Shown here: one piece after another, positions 21,496-34,515 of the stretch | Position numbering within the stretch: position 1 is the stretch's first letter | How the letters are laid out: each line of letters opens with the position of its first letter | Source of the DNA: Lentinus brumalis | Lineage: Eukaryota; Basidiomycota; Agaricomycetes; Polyporales; Polyporaceae | DNA: 64,000 bases | NCBI GenBank assembly: GCA_001792895.1 | Contig: MARA01000050.1 | Span: forward strand, 62,001-126,000 | Direction of reading: 5' to 3' | The notes under the pieces: model-generated | What the model was told of the DNA's origin: nothing | What the model saw: the letters and a program-made list of their open reading frames with translations, nothing else | Database searches by the model: none | Made by a program: the position numbers and the translations under genes

Positions 21496-22940
21496 CCTCC
21501 AGGATACTCTGTGCCTTCCAAGGTTGGCACTGACATTGTATCGATATTACCGAAACATGATCTCGAGTCGTGTCTTCCCCAGACAATTGTTAAAACTACA
21601 TTGGGCCGATGCCTCACCATGCTCATAGTCAGTCCACAGTGACAAGTTAGACTGATCTGCATCAGTAAACGGCCAAATTTATTAGTGGACTTAGATCGTC
21701 TTAGCACGACTTAGGAGGCCAATAATAGCCCTAAGAGGGGCGCTTACGGCCTGTGGCTGTGTCCTCCCAAGTGAATCCAAAGTCCGGTTTTCATCCATCC
21801 TTTCGTTCTCGCTCAATTCTTGTCCATCTGCCTTGCGAATTGACATGCACGGCCATTGCATGCTCAGGTATGTCCTCGCGAAATTTGAGAGTAAACGGGT
21901 CAGGGGGAGGGGCGATATCGCCGGCGCTTGAAATCTGCTAATAGCTTCCAAGGGGCTTAAGTTAGCTAATAAATATCGAGACTTACTGATGTGTTAGAAT
22001 TGTGGTATTCGCACCCGGATCAATTCACCACGCGCTCACCATAGGATGCCAATCTTTTTGGCCCACGGGCCTTGACCCTGAGTTGTGTCAAAGAGTCAGT
22101 GTTGATGTAGTGCTTAACTATCATAGCCAGTGAGTACCTTGTCCAAGACGTCGAAGCTATGGCCGTTCACGATACTTACTACGATCTTCGAGGATACTTA
22201 CTATCAGAACTTCAAGTACTTAGTTCATTCCCCGGAAAGCGGCCCGTAAACGCCGGGGCTGGTGAGATGAGGAACGCGCAGTTGTCTCCTCCTCCTCCTC
22301 CACCACCATCTCGGCTTGACGCGCCTCCTCCGAGTCCCCTCGCCGCAAGCAATGGCTACTGGGTACTATGAGCCTTCTATGACACCTAGTGTGAACGTTT
22401 GCACTGAGGCAGCGGCGCAGGTAAGGGGTACATCAATCGCGCATGAGACCATTGTTAAAGCAAGCTCTTGTTGTGTGCAGCGGAGTAATCAACCCACCGC
22501 GGGAGAGGTAATGCTGCCTCATCGGTAGTCAGCCGTGGTCAGCATGACCCAGATATGACCAACTCAGGGCTAAGAAGCACATTTCGTCAAGACACTTTGA
22601 TGCTCAGCTTCCATCCGAGGCATGGTACCGACGTCGCAAAGAGTCGAGACCGTCGGGACGCATTACCGAGTGCACTACCTATGTCATCAGATGAACAATC
22701 CTTACGGGAGAAGTCAAGCACGAGCTGAACCGTGGTACATGTTCACCTCAGGCTCCCGACAGCCCGACGGCATCGCATCCCGGGCACAGGCGAGCACCCA
22801 CGCCCACACGGCTGTTCCCAACATCACTACACGCGGACGTTGTACACCGTCATAGTCTTAGCTGCCGCGACTCTGTGTCCAAGGTAGCGAGCTTATCGAG
22901 TGAAGCACAATACTTCCATGGCGCTAACATCTCGTTGAAC
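21496..22940. other. Gene-free stretch before MO-A
   Basis: No supportable gene. A short Pro-rich frame with a CTC repeat (about 22288-22320) has no recognisable context. Near 21049-21068, at the left border with the LINE, there is a 7 bp stem (GGCAGGT/ACCTGCC) with a 6 nt loop. Confidence 0.4.
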
Positions 22941-22947
22941 ATGATCG

Positions 22948-22954
22948 TATATAA
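22948..22954 (+). promoter_or_regulatory. TATA box of MO-A
   Basis: TATATAA, 102 bp upstream of the MO-A start codon. MO-B and MO-C have a similar box at 80-110 bp. Confidence 0.6.
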
Positions 22955-23055
22955 CTCAGACTCACTTCAGCGAGGGACTTGCGACAGTACCCAACTCAGT
23001 CACTCACCTCGCGGAACGCAGGCAACATCTTCACCGCAACATCTCTACAAGTGTG

Positions 23056-25246
23056 ATGGCGAACACGATACAGACATCTTCTGTCCTCATCGTACGTACA
23101 TCGAATGCGTATAGTGGGGCCGCACACTGACTGCCTTTCCGCTCCTCTCTCAGATCGGAGCGGGACCTTCAGGGCTCGCCGCGGCCCTGACGTTGGCACA
23201 GAACGGTATTCCCATACGCATCATCGATAAGGCGACGGAATTTCACAAGTCCTCTCGAGGGGGCGGGCTGCATGTACGTATTCAATCCTGCGCACAGTGT
23301 CGATATTTGATGTGCCGTTGTTACAGCCCAGAACGATGGAGTTTTACCGTTTCCTGGGAGTTGCGCAGGACGCCAAACGCCTCGGTCGCCCTCTGCCGCC
23401 TGTACAGATGTACAAGTTGCCCGGGGGCACTGAGGTCGTTGCAAATTGGAAGCTCTTCGAAGACATGCATCTTACTCCCGATCGCCCGGAGGTAACATAC
23501 TGACTGTTTTCTTCCGATACGATTGGTTAACGGCCCGTAACTCATGCCAGGAAACAACAACTGTGAGCCAGTACGTCAACGAGGGCATCTTCCGCGACCA
23601 CTTGTCGAAGTACGGCGTGCAGGTCGAACTTGGCACCGAGCCCGCTTCCATCGAGCAGGACGCATCAGGGGTAACTGTTTCTTTGAAGCATTCCGGCGTT
23701 GACGAAGCCGAGACTGCTCGATTTGTCTATGTCATTGGTGCGGACGGCGCGCGAGGTATGTCCAGGCCTCCGGACAACGAGAGTGTGAGGCTTACGGCAT
23801 CACGCAGGCTTCACTCGAAAGGCTATTGGGGCAAAATTCGAGGGTGAGACCAAGGAGGCAGACGGTCAAACGTGGGCCGATATCGAGGTTGAAGGAATCT
23901 CCTCAGATGTCAGTACTATCCTCCTTTGCTAGGATGCATCTGGCTGACTCTCCGAGTATCCAGTTCTGGCACGTTTGGACTGAGACTGGGAAATTCTCGT
24001 GAGTGGCGAGACAACAAATGATATGTCTTGATGCTCATGGTGTGTCCGTAGTATCTTAATGCGGCCGAAGAAGGAACCAGGAAAGTTTCACGTTGGGATC
24101 GTCGGCCAGGACTTCGATCCCGCCGATTTGGCGACGGATTCAACCAAGTTCTGCGAGTTCTTCTACGCGAACACCGGTCGGAAGGACATCTTCCTCAAGA
24201 ACTTTACCTCGCTGACTTACTGGAAGTCAGTATGGTCAGTTTCGCAGTATGGGGAGTCACTCACGTTTGCCTCAACTTTCAGACCCAAGATGCGGATGGT
24301 GAACAAGCTATACGACGGACGCGTCTTTCTCTGCGGAGGTACGCGAGGCTATCAGGTCTGGATACTATGATGCTGACCATACATCAACAGATATCGCTCA
24401 CGTTCACTCCCCTACAGGCGGACAGGGGCTTAACACAGGCGTGGGGGACTCGGTACGTCCATGAACCTACCACGCCTACGCGTTGTATCTGACGGGACTT
24501 GGAGCACAGTTCAACCTGGCGTGGAAGGTGGCTCTGGTGTACAAGGGCCTCGCCTCCCCCGAACTGCTCGCCACATACCAAACTGAACGGATGCCAGTGA
24601 TTGCGCACGTGCTCGCGGTCACCTCCAATCTCTACACCGGTCTCGTCCACAGGCAGCAGGACGACTCTCCTGCGAGATCCACAAAAGAGGCGACTAGCTT
24701 CTTCAAGTGGCGCAACAACGCTCTCCGCCAGCTCGAAGTCAACTACCGCTGGAGCCCAGTCGTCTTCGACGCGCGGGGATGCTCGGCATGGACGAGCAGA
24801 CGTTGCAGGCGCATGCGTATGAAGGATACCCGGGGGAGCCTGTGCGCGCTGGAGACCGCGCTCCCGACGCTCCAGGTCTGGCCGACGCGACAGGCAGCGA
24901 GACCTCGCTTTTCGACATCTTCAAACCGTACAAGCATACCCTGCTTGTCTTTTCTCCAGGGCAGGTTGGCTCCAGGACGGAGGAAGTCGTAGCGGCCGCA
25001 CGGAACTCGCCTCTCGGCAGCGTCATTCAGACGCTAGTCCTTGACCGCCACGGTGTCCCGGCGGCCGTGGAAGGTACAAGCGCGTATCATGACAAGGAAG
25101 GGCACGCTCACAAGGCCTATGGTGTCGATGGGGAGACACTTGCTGTCGTCGTCGTGCGGCCAGATGGCTACATCGGTGCTTTCGTGAACGACGTCGACGG
25201 GCTCCAGACGTACTTCACCCGGATTGTGCGTGGCCCGGTCGTGTAA
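23056..25246 (+). CDS. FAD-dependent phenol hydroxylase-like monooxygenase, copy A (MO-A)
   Basis: Likely a flavoprotein aromatic hydroxylase that uses NAD(P)H and O2; the substrate is unknown. The start at 23056 gives MANTIQTSSVLI, which splices (donor 23092) to the FAD motif IGAGPSGLAAALTLAQNG. Further landmarks in order: SQYVNEGIFRDHL; the DG motif GADGARG; MRPKKEPGKFHVGI; and PKMRMVNKLYDGRVFLCGG spliced to HVHSPTGGQGLNTGVGD, the second FAD-binding GD motif. The C-terminal part (YEGYPGEPVRAGDRAPDAP, HTLLVFSPGQ, VVVVRPDGYIGAFVND) is the thioredoxin-like domain of the phenol hydroxylase/MhpA group. About ten introns. All frames connect and no break was found. No signal peptide, so probably cytosolic. 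This is the most diverged of the three copies. It is followed in the same direction by LYC1-A. Confidence 0.85.
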
Positions 25247-25761
25247 CGCTGTAAAAATTTGCTCGTGATAGTTCATGTATTGAATCCAATGACTATTCGC
25301 CCGTTCACTTTCTGACACTCGTGGTCCTTGCTCACACCGGTTGAGACAGCTGGCGTGAGTTGAATGGCTCTGCTTGTCTCATATACTTAGTATCCTTGCT
25401 CCGGATGACTGAGCTCCTCGACAGGCTCGACGACGTCGAGTGTCTTCACTTTGCGTCAGAGTTGCATAACCGATCATAGCAGAGATGAGAAGGCCGTGGA
25501 GGTTACGCGTAGCAGATGGTTAAGATGGAGCGCTGGGAGCTTTACAGAAGTTGAGTCCAGATGATTTGCGTCGGGCGGCTAACACTTAACACACCGGCAC
25601 CGAAAGGTTATGACGATCAACTTCTACCCTTCCCTGACTCCGACCCGCACTGTACAAGGAAGTTCTTTGATGGATCCGGCTCGATTGACGACCCAAAGGA
25701 CCACTAGCCTACACTTGACCCGTCCTGCGCAAACCATCCCACATACCGCCAGCACCGAAGA
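25247..25761 (+). promoter_or_regulatory. Spacer between MO-A and LYC1-A
   Basis: 515 bp that must hold the MO-A 3' end and the LYC1-A promoter. No clear TATA box or repeat was seen. Confidence 0.4.
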
Positions 25762-27209
25762 ATGACTGGTACCGTTGATTTAGACCTCGCGGACCTCTCG
25801 CTCTTCCCGGCAACCTCGGAGCAGGTTCGGGAATCGCGCAGCCGCTACGCAGCCCAATGGTCGATCGGGCGGTCGCTCGAAGCATATCTCCAGCGCGATG
25901 TGGTGTTGGATGCGGACGAACACGCCGCGAACGGCAAGCTCATAACCTGGTGCGTGTGACCGAAGCACGAAGCGTCAACGCGTGCACACCCTTCTGAACC
26001 TTGCGGGCTTCTCGATATTGATGAACTGACGAACTTCGCGCGGCATACAGGGTATTGGCTAACAGGAACAACCCTACGGGTTTAGACTTCCTATGCTCCT
26101 GCGAGACGTACGTCGCGCCTGTGTTATCGCCAGGCCAAGCCTTACCATCTACTCCTCCAGATTCCGTCGTACTGCCCTCGTCGCGCGACCCCGACCTTCT
26201 CCAACCTCGGGTGGCGATGTCTCAAGACCCCAAGTCGAGGAAGTCACGGCGTACGCGATCACTTCGGTATACACACCGCCGGACAATCGCAAAAAGGGCT
26301 ACGGGCGGCACATGCTGCGCCTCCTGCACTGGGCCCTCGCACCCCGCTCTGCGCTCCCGCCTAACTTCCCGTCTGAATGGGGCGCTCCACCAGACATCGA
26401 GATGCTCAAGTCCGTCGGGGTCGCCAATGCCCAGTTCTCCGTGCTCTACAGTGACGTGGGGCGCGACTTCTACGACTGGTGTGGGACTTATCCGACGTCG
26501 CGGGATGGCTGGGTGGTTTGCGGAGCCACGGAAACGTTCTGGAAGCTCGATGCCTCCGATCCTATTGCGGCGAAGAAGACAGATGTCAGGTTCGCAAGAC
26601 TCTCTGAGTCCGACCTGGCGGCGCTCTACGAGCACGACGCACGCTGGATAAAGGAAGACCTCGTCCACTATGCGCGACTAGGCCGCACGCAGTTCACCTT
26701 CCTCCCCGACAAAGGTGTTGGGATGTTCGTCGTCCGACGAACCATGGACTTCACGCCTGACTTGCAGCCGGTCCTTCCCAGCAAGCAGTGGGGCGCCGTC
26801 ATCCTCCCTGACGGGGCGCAATCCTTTACCGACGCGCTAGCGCAGCCTACCCCTCTGTCGTTCGTGACGTGGACACTGGACTTGAAGACGTCTCCGCGGA
26901 CATTGGTCGTATCGCGCTTGCGTGCAGACGAAAGTACACTGCCCGCATTGTTGAATGAGCTGCTGGTCGCGGCGCGCGAAGAGCAGGTCGAGAAGGTGGA
27001 GTTCTGGTACATGCGGCCTGAGCTGCGTGCGCTCGCGGAATTGAAGGGATGGAAGACGGAGGAACGGGTAGAGCACCTGTCTGCGATGAAGTGGTATGGG
27101 GATGAGCAGCAGGATGAGCTTGAGTGGGTCTACAATGAGAAGTACGTCTTTCCTTGATGTCAACGACCACTCGCAGACTGACCATCTTCCCAGGTTCTGC
27201 TGGTGTTAA
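25762..27209 (+). CDS. LYC1-type lysine N-acetyltransferase-like protein, copy A
   Basis: Resembles the fungal LYC1 family (GNAT fold; the Yarrowia protein N6-acetylates lysine in lysine breakdown). Exon 1 (25762 to about 25950) ends HAANGKLITW and splices to VLANRNNPTGLDFLCSCET, the family hallmark. A 53 bp intron (about 26107-26159) leads to FRRTALVARP... then VEEVTAYAITSVYTPP and RKKGYGRHMLRLLHWAL, the GNAT acetyl-CoA loop (RxxGxG-like). The body continues to EHLSAMKWYG and WVYNEK. The exon as read runs to a stop at 27157 (KYVFP), but a GT-AG intron from about 27139 gives NEKFCWC with a stop at 27209. Copy B can splice to the same FCWC end, so I prefer it. The frame is intact. It probably acts on lysine or a related amine in the cytosol, but the substrate is not shown. 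Confidence 0.82.
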
Positions 27210-27491
27210 GAAACAGCTGGCGAGACGGTGACTGTAAGTCGGCATAGAATTCCGTATACAATGAACAACACTGTAGCGATACATTGGCATTAGATCGGAC
27301 GCTACTACTTCGAAGACCTACAAGCACAAGTTGGATACTATATGACCTAAGCTACGAATCAGACTGGGGGAGCAGCAAATAATCTGCACTGCGACGCGAG
27401 TGACATCGCCTACGGAGTGTCAGCGAGCCGCGCCCATAATCAGCGAGGGTATGGTAGATAATCAGTGTGCGACAGTGTCAGCGGCCGACGG

Positions 27492-29669
27492 TCAGAACTG
27501 TCGCGGTACGAATCCTTTCCCCGAAGTCCAGAGGGCCTTCTCGACGACCTTCATACCGGCGAGGACCTTCTCCTCCTCGAACCGTCGGCCGACGATCTGC
27601 ACGGCGAGCGGCATGCCGTGCATAGATTCCGCGTCATAGACGTCATGCACGGCACGAGCGACGTCGTTCATTGCCCGATACTTGACCCCTTCCCGGAAGT
27701 CCGGATCATAGCTGTCGCGCGCTCTGTCGACATAGCCAACTGGGAGGACACCGGCCGAGTAGTCGAGCTGTTCAAGCATCCGGTCGATTAGCACAGAGCC
27801 GCGACGCGCCCCGAGGAAAGCTGACGTACGACGTTATACAAGAAGGCATAGTTCGCGGAGACGAGTGTCGCCCTGTCACTGGCCTTCGGATCCGTCGGGA
27901 CCGCGGGCAAGGCATGCGGGACGGTGAGGACGAAGTCCAAACCCTCACGGTTCCATGCCTCATGCCACGTCGCCCTGTACGCTTCTCGCTCGACGACGAG
28001 CCTGCGCTCCTCTAGTGCACTCTTCGGATGGAAGACTTCTAGTAGGCTAGCCCATGCATCGTTGCGGCCCAGTGGACGCGATAGCCAGCGGAGCAGCTTA
28101 GCATGGAGCTTCTTCAGCCAGAGCGGGAGACGGAGGATACTTCGGACCGTGCGGACAGCGGGAGAAATGTGCTCGCCGGCACGAAGGGGCGCCATAACCG
28201 ATGCCGCTGACGTCGGACATGAGATGATCGCCCGGGGAACGTCAAACAACCACGGTGCGCACCTCCTTCCGAGAACATGAGCTGGTACCCGATCTTCAGC
28301 CCTTCCAGTGGACTTGGAGGGTAGCTGTCCGATTGCGGTTCAGTATCCCGATCGTGGAAGCGTGCAATGCCAACACCCACAAGGGAACGACCTCGTGACC
28401 CTGCTTCGCCAAGGCGCTGGCTACTTCGAGTAGTGCACGGGTATTAGCCGGCGTCGGGGGTACGACGCCTGATGGTGTAGGGCACAGTCAGCGGCTGCAA
28501 TCGTATGTCGTCGCGCTGCGCTCACCGTCGTCCATGATGAGACCAAACTTGAGCCGTTGCCCGCTTGACACGAAGTCGGCATTCTTCCAAGGGAGGGGGA
28601 CACACTAACCCCTGGAAGCGTTAGCACGCAACACGCCACATACCAGAAGGCACTGACAGTGTGGTCGTATTCCCACGGCTTCATCTCCACTACTCGCTTC
28701 CAGAATTCTTCGAGATCGTCGAGCGTCCGCGCGATGGGCGCAGTGATGGTGGGGATGGCTTCCAACCCCGGCAGACACGAGACACTCCCGTGACTGGGGA
28801 AGCGGCCATGCGACCCCTTGACAGAGTACAGCCCGCAGTAGGCAGCGGGATAGCGGGTGCTGCCCCCAATGTCAGTGCCCACCTCGACCATGCTGCCCTG
28901 GCAGGCCAGGAGCGCAGCGCCGCCACCAGTAGATGCGCCCGGGGAAAATGCGGCGTTGTATGGGTTCGTTGTCGTGCCAAAAATATCGGAGCTAACCTCA
29001 AAAGAAAGACAGCCTGTGTACGACCCCGCTCAGCACGGTATCTACGCGCCGATCGGACAGAGGAGACGGACCTGTTGGCAGTGTCGTCTTAGCGTACACG
29101 AGGCCGCCAGCGTCCCGCAGGAGGCGCACGATCGGCGCGGATTGGACCGCAGGCTGCCCGACACGAGACGAATAGCCACCGGTGGTGTCGTGTCCTGCGA
29201 CGTCGATACAGTCTTTGACGGTGACCGGGACACCATGGAGTGGCCTCTGCGACGACAGAGGAGCAGCAGCGCTACGCTCGGCCTCTTCGAAGAAGACGTC
29301 GGCTAAGCAGTTGGTAGCCTCATGCGCTGCGACACAGCGTTTGCCGTAAGCCTCCAGGACGCGTGTAGGCGCAAGCGAGCCGTATTCGCAAGCATCGACA
29401 ATCTGCGAAAGCGAGAGGGCGAGGATCTTCGCGTCTGCCTCGGCAGAAGGAGAGTAGTAGACAGCAGGAAGGGTGGAGAGTTTTGCACGAAGCTCCTCCT
29501 GCTTTCTGAGGCTGTCATAGAGCGGCGTCAGCAAGCGTCTGAGAAGGTGATGGGACAGCTGTGAGACCGAAGACGCATCCCGCGCCAGGAAATGCATGCG
29601 CACCCCGCGCTGCGTGCACGAGGAGACGACTCACCAGTCTCGGCGGTGGGCGGAAAAGAAGGAGAACAT
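27492..29669 (-). CDS. Amidase signature family enzyme
   Basis: Hydrolyses an amide to acid and ammonia or amine; the exact substrate is unknown. Start at 29669: MFSFFSAHRRD, spliced to LRKQEELRAKLSTLPAVYY. The catalytic triad can be placed: Lys in HGVPVTVKDCIDVAG, cis-Ser in SPGASTGGGAALL, and the nucleophile Ser in GTDIGGSTRYPAAYCGLY. The usual GGSSGGE around the cis-Ser is replaced by GASTGGG. C-terminal landmarks are GLIMDDG, PPSPLEGLKIGYQLMFSEG, LDYSAGVLPVGYVD and MPLAVQIVGRRFEEE, close to fungal acetamidase-like proteins. About seven introns; all frames join without a break. No signal peptide. It is divergent from the hydantoinase/oxoprolinase gene and convergent with LYC1-A (about 280 bp apart). 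Confidence 0.88.
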
Positions 29670-30477
29670 GGCGGGCGACGCCGCACGTGCTACGACGGAT
29701 GGGAGGAGGAGACGGTCAGGATAGGTCGAGGAGGACGGGTGTCATGAGAGCTGGTCGCGGAGGCTATAGGTTATGAACACGGGCGATTGACGCCAGCTCA
29801 CAGACATCGTCCCAGGGCTTCTCGGCCCAATCGTAGCTTCCCAGCCTACTTCTCCTTGCCCATGCCCCATCGGGAGCCGCCCCTCGCTCCTGTTCTCGGC
29901 GGCGTTGATGGACGTCTTGGTCAAGACAGTTCCTTGGTGCAGCCCCAGTCTGGCGCCCTCATTTATGTAGCATCTATTTTACCGGTTAAGTGTTTGTATC
30001 AACCCGTTAGTTTGAGGTTATCCTTGATAGGCGCCAATGACGTCGATCCTACTGCTTTGCACTTTGTACTATGCAGCTACGACAAAGCTACGACGACATC
30101 GATGCTATCTTCCAACCTTCGCTATCCTGTAACATGCTGGTATTCAGAACATGCTGAGGCAGGGGATTGACCTTGTCGGCTAGCTCATGATGTAAGAAGT
30201 CGGCCGCCGACTTCGGAGACCACAGCATGTTATGCTGAATCTCGTGACACTGATAGCGTACTCGCGGTAAGTACGTACGCATGTCACCGATTCGACTCGT
30301 ATCTGACTCGGTGATATGCTCATTAGTAGACTGTAGGCCGATGAGGGCGCGGGAACATCGCACGCACACGCCTTATCAGACTCGTGATTCACCATAAGTG
30401 AGTGCACGGACACTAGTGCAGGCCCACGAGCGCAGGTCCTTCACCGCGCCCACGAATCGCACTAGCAGCTTCCAAGG
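29670..30477. promoter_or_regulatory. Divergent promoter region between amidase and hydantoinase/oxoprolinase
   Basis: About 800 bp between two start codons that point away from each other, so it probably holds both promoters. A shared upstream region would suit joint control. No clear TATA box or repeated operator was found. Confidence 0.5.
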
Positions 30478-33400
30478 ATGCTTCGCATCGGAGTCGACGT
30501 TGGAGGTGAACTACACAAACACTGACGCTGTGTTGGCATCCTCCATTCTCCGGACTAACCACACCTCTCCATTCCAGGGACAAACACCGATGGTGTGTTG
30601 ATCGATGTCACTCGTGTACACGAACCTTCTCGTGGCGTGCTCGCACACTACAAGGCCCCGACGACGCCCGATGTCTCCACCGGCATAGAGAACGCGGTGC
30701 GCGAGGTCCTCAAGCTCGCCGCTTTGCCCCCTGCGGACGTGGCGTCCGTCAGCATCGGCACTACCGCTTTCATCAATGCGGTTCTCGAAGCAGATGCACG
30801 TCGGCTTGCGAAGGTGGCGGTGATTCGCCTCTGTGGCGCATACACCAGACAATGCCCCCCGTTTATCGACTTCCCGACACGTCTGCGCAAGTTGACCGAG
30901 GGCCATGTTGCCTTCGTCGATGGGGGATTTGAGAGTACGTCAATGTAGCACTTCTGCGAAGATGCCTTCTCTGACAGAGCACAAGTTGATGGTAGAGAAA
31001 TATTCCCGCTCAAGGAGGAGCAGATACTGCAAGAGTGTGCTATCATCAAGGAGAAGGGGCTCAAAAACGTCGGACCACGCCAACTCTGCCGTGATTGAAA
31101 ATCTTACAGCCACTTTTACAGGTCGTGTTGTCCGGCATCTACTCTCCCTTGGATACCGAAGGGAAGCACGAGGCGGCTGCAAAGGCCATCATTCAACGGG
31201 AACTCGGCTCATCTGTTAACGTGGTATGCTCAAGAGACGGTAATACATCCCTCATTCATCCGGTTCCCTGAATGAATGCTGATATCGAAGTACATGACAG
31301 TTGGCCAAGTTGGTCTGCTCGAACGCGAGAATGCGTCAATCCTGAATGCCTCGATCCTGACCTTCGCTCAGCGGACCATCCGTGGCTTTCAGAAGGCAAT
31401 GCTCGCGCTGAACCTCTCCTGCCCCCTATTCCTGACACAGAACGACGGAACGCTCACAACGGCGGCGGCGGCAGCTCAGTTGCCCATCCGCACGTTCGCG
31501 TCCGGCCCTACGAACTCCATGCGCGGTGCGGCATTCCTTGCCGGCCTGGATGATCAAAAGGCGGCCGAGCAGCGCAAGTCGATGATCGTCGTCGACGTCG
31601 GTGGCACGACCACTGACGTTGGGGTCCTCCTTCCGTCGGGTTTCCCGAGGCAGGCAGCTTCATTCATCGAGGTTGGCGGGGTCCGTACGAATTTCTCAAT
31701 GGCGGACGTTCAGTCAATCGGTCTGGGCGGCGGCTCGATCGTTCGCATCTCCCAGACCGAGAAGGGCGCTTCTCGTGTCACGGTAGGCCCGGAGTCGGTG
31801 GGACACAATCTCACACGCGATGCGAAGGTCTTCGGCGGCAGCGTCTTAACTTCTACTGATCTCGTCGTTGCGAGCGGTAGAGCGGAGCTCGGTGACAAGG
31901 CGAAGATTCAAGATGTATCTCAGGAAATCGTCACTCTGGGAATGGCAAGGATCAAGAAACTTTTGGAGGGTATCATAGACAAGTACGCGTGCCTCGTATG
32001 GAGTTGGCTCCGCTGATATGCTTGCAGAATGAAGACGTCGCCTGAGGACATCACTGTGCTGCTCGTCGGCGGCGGGAGTATCATCGCTCCTGACGAGCTT
32101 GTGGGCGTGAAGGAGATCATCCGTCCTCCATTCTTCGGCGTCGCGAATGCGGTCGGCGCGGCCATGGCCAAAGGTGTGCATGCGCCGTCATGCAAATCAT
32201 GACTTCTGACGGTCTTTCACTCTAGTCGCCGGGGAGGTGGATACGATCGAGCTGCTGGCCGGGCGCGACATCCACACCGTTATCGAAGCGATCAAACTAG
32301 TTGCAATCAGAAAGGCCATCGCAGCCGGTGCAGACCCGGGTACGTGAGTCCAGCACTTCCGCGGGTCGAGAGTCGGTGTGTCAAGGCTTATATCACTCAG
32401 CTACTACTAAGATTGTTGAAGTCGCCAATATCCCTGTGCAGGTGAGCGCAAAAGTTCGACCCTCTAATGGAGCTGCGTGTGAGAATTTATGCTTTGCGCA
32501 CAGTACGTCACGAACCAGGCGACCCGTATCATCGTCAAGGCCGCTGGAGAGCTCGCATCGCAAGTCGTAGCATCCCTCGAGACTTCCCCCTCGACGATTG
32601 CCGCAGAACAAGACGACGGACCACAGGAGGAAGAGAAACACCTTTCCAGTGATGACTCGGCCGTGGACTCCCCGTCATCCGAGGACATCGACATCGATCA
32701 CTACAAGCCGACTATATTGCCCGACCGTCGATGGAAACTGTCTGAGGTCGACCTTGGTCAACCTTCCAGCTCCGTGATGCTTTTCGCTATTACTTATCTT
32801 TTGCACGGCAGAATGGATTGCGGAAGGTTGCGGAGTACTCGGTACTGGAGGCGGCGGTTCATCCTACCCGCCTTTCTTGATGGCAAGACAAGCATTGCGC
32901 GACGGAAAGAAGATCTATGTAAGTACCTGGCGATGAGTGTCAGCGGGGCATAGTGCTAACGTGGCGATGGTTAGGTACTTGACCCCGACGACGTACCGGA
33001 AGGTGACACTTTCATTCGTTGCAGCTTCATGGTATGGACATCGCTTTACCAAGCGTTGCTGTGAGAACTCACCACGTACATGCCTCCAGGGGTCTCCCAG
33101 CGTTGCCGTGAGCTTCTTGAAAATCCCTTGTGAATTTTGAGTTGAGGCTAAGCTGCCGCGATTATACCAGTCGGAACGCATTCAAGGCGGAGACGAGATC
33201 CCGGCAGCCGCCCGTGCACTCCTGAAGTACCTTGGCATTGGGGACTTTGCAGGATCAGTATCTGAGGAGATTGGAGGCGGGAATGGTATTCAGCCTATGA
33301 TCGTAGCTGCTGAGATGGGCAAGGCGGTCTTGGATTGCGACCTCATGGGACGGGCTTACCCTAATGTACGTTTACGGCACTCGACATTGACCTATGCATA

Positions 33401-34515
33401 CTCACGCAGGTTCTAGATGTATCAAAGGTAAGCTAACGTGCGGAACTCTCGTGAATCTGACGGCGACGCAACACACCGCAGCTTACCAGGAGCTTACGAC
33501 ATACCAAACGGCCTCTGGCCCTGCGCCATTTCCGACGGCATAGGGAGCACGGTGGTAAGTGGCGTTGACGGGCGCATTTGCGCCGTATGTAACGCTGACA
33601 CCTTGATGACAGGTCCTCCCAACCGCACGAAGTTCCAAAGCGGTAGAAGACATCCTTCGGGCGGTGACGACAGAGATGGGCTCTAAGAGCGGTGTAAGCA
33701 TGGCCCCTCTGGACCGGAAGACATGCACGCAGTACGGAGTGCCACACAGCGTCTCCCAGGCGTGGCGGATCGGGCGCGCCATTGCCCTATGCAGGAAGCA
33801 CAATGACCTGAAAGGGATCCGAAGGCAATTCTAGAGTTGCAAAACGGGGCGTGCCTCTTCGTCGGCAAGATCGTCGATGTCCGTCGGGTGCGTCGCACAC
33901 AAACTTTCGACTCATGTCTGAACTCATGGCCGCTATAGGAGGTCCGGAAGGGATTCACGTGGGGCGAGGTTACCATTGTCCCTTTGCTGGAGGAAGAAGA
34001 GGAAGACTCGAACGCCGCTCCGAGTTTCACGCTTCCTGTGAGGCCCGACGACCGCCTCGTGATCCCATTCCAGAACGAGAATCTGTACGCGTACATCGAA
34101 TCTGCCGATGGGGAGCAGAAGGTGTGTTACATTGCTTGCGTTGCGACCAACATACCTTAGTTTGACATTTGTTATGCTTACACGTTCTTTCTTGACACAG
34201 ATTCACGTCACGGTCCCTGACCTCATAACCGTGCTAGACTCGCAGAACGGAGCCGCACTCGGAACGCCCGATTACCGGTACGGCTTGCGTGTCACCGTCA
34301 TTGCGATGGCCGGACATCCGAGCTGGATCACGCCGAAAGGTCTCGCGAACGGAGGTCCGACAGCCTTCGGGTAAGTCGAGAATGTCTGGCACCGGGCCCG
34401 AGAAGGGTTTCTCTGATATACTCGCCCCTAACGCAGATTGATTGGTGTCCCCTTTACGCCCATCGGGGTGTACAAGGATCCAAAGAGTGTAGTCAAGGAA
34501 TTTGCAAGCGCGTAG
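30478..34515 (+). CDS. Hydantoinase/oxoprolinase (HyuA-type) fused to DUF917
   Basis: Probably an ATP-dependent opener of a cyclic amide or imide ring (hydantoin, 5-oxoproline or similar). The N-terminal half has the ASKHA-like ATP motifs: RIGVDVGG spliced to TNTDGVLID, then IVVDVGGTTTDVGVL, QSIGLGGGSIV and LLVGGGSI; also LPIRTFASGPTNSMRGAAF. After an acidic linker (about 32.6-32.7 kb) comes a DUF917 domain: WIAEGCGVLGTGGGGSSY, ALRDGKKIYVLDPDDVPEGD, EIGGGNGIQPMIVAA, LPGAYDIPNGLWPCAISDG. The tail is LIGVPFTPIGVYKDP and ends at 34515. About fifteen introns were placed. One frame break exists: after HNDLKGI (about 33820) the assembly reads into a stop, while one extra C in the CC run gives PKAILELQNGACLFVGKIVD and the correct frame onward. 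Hydantoinase-DUF917 fusions are known in fungi. Partner gene: the divergent amidase. Confidence 0.86.
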
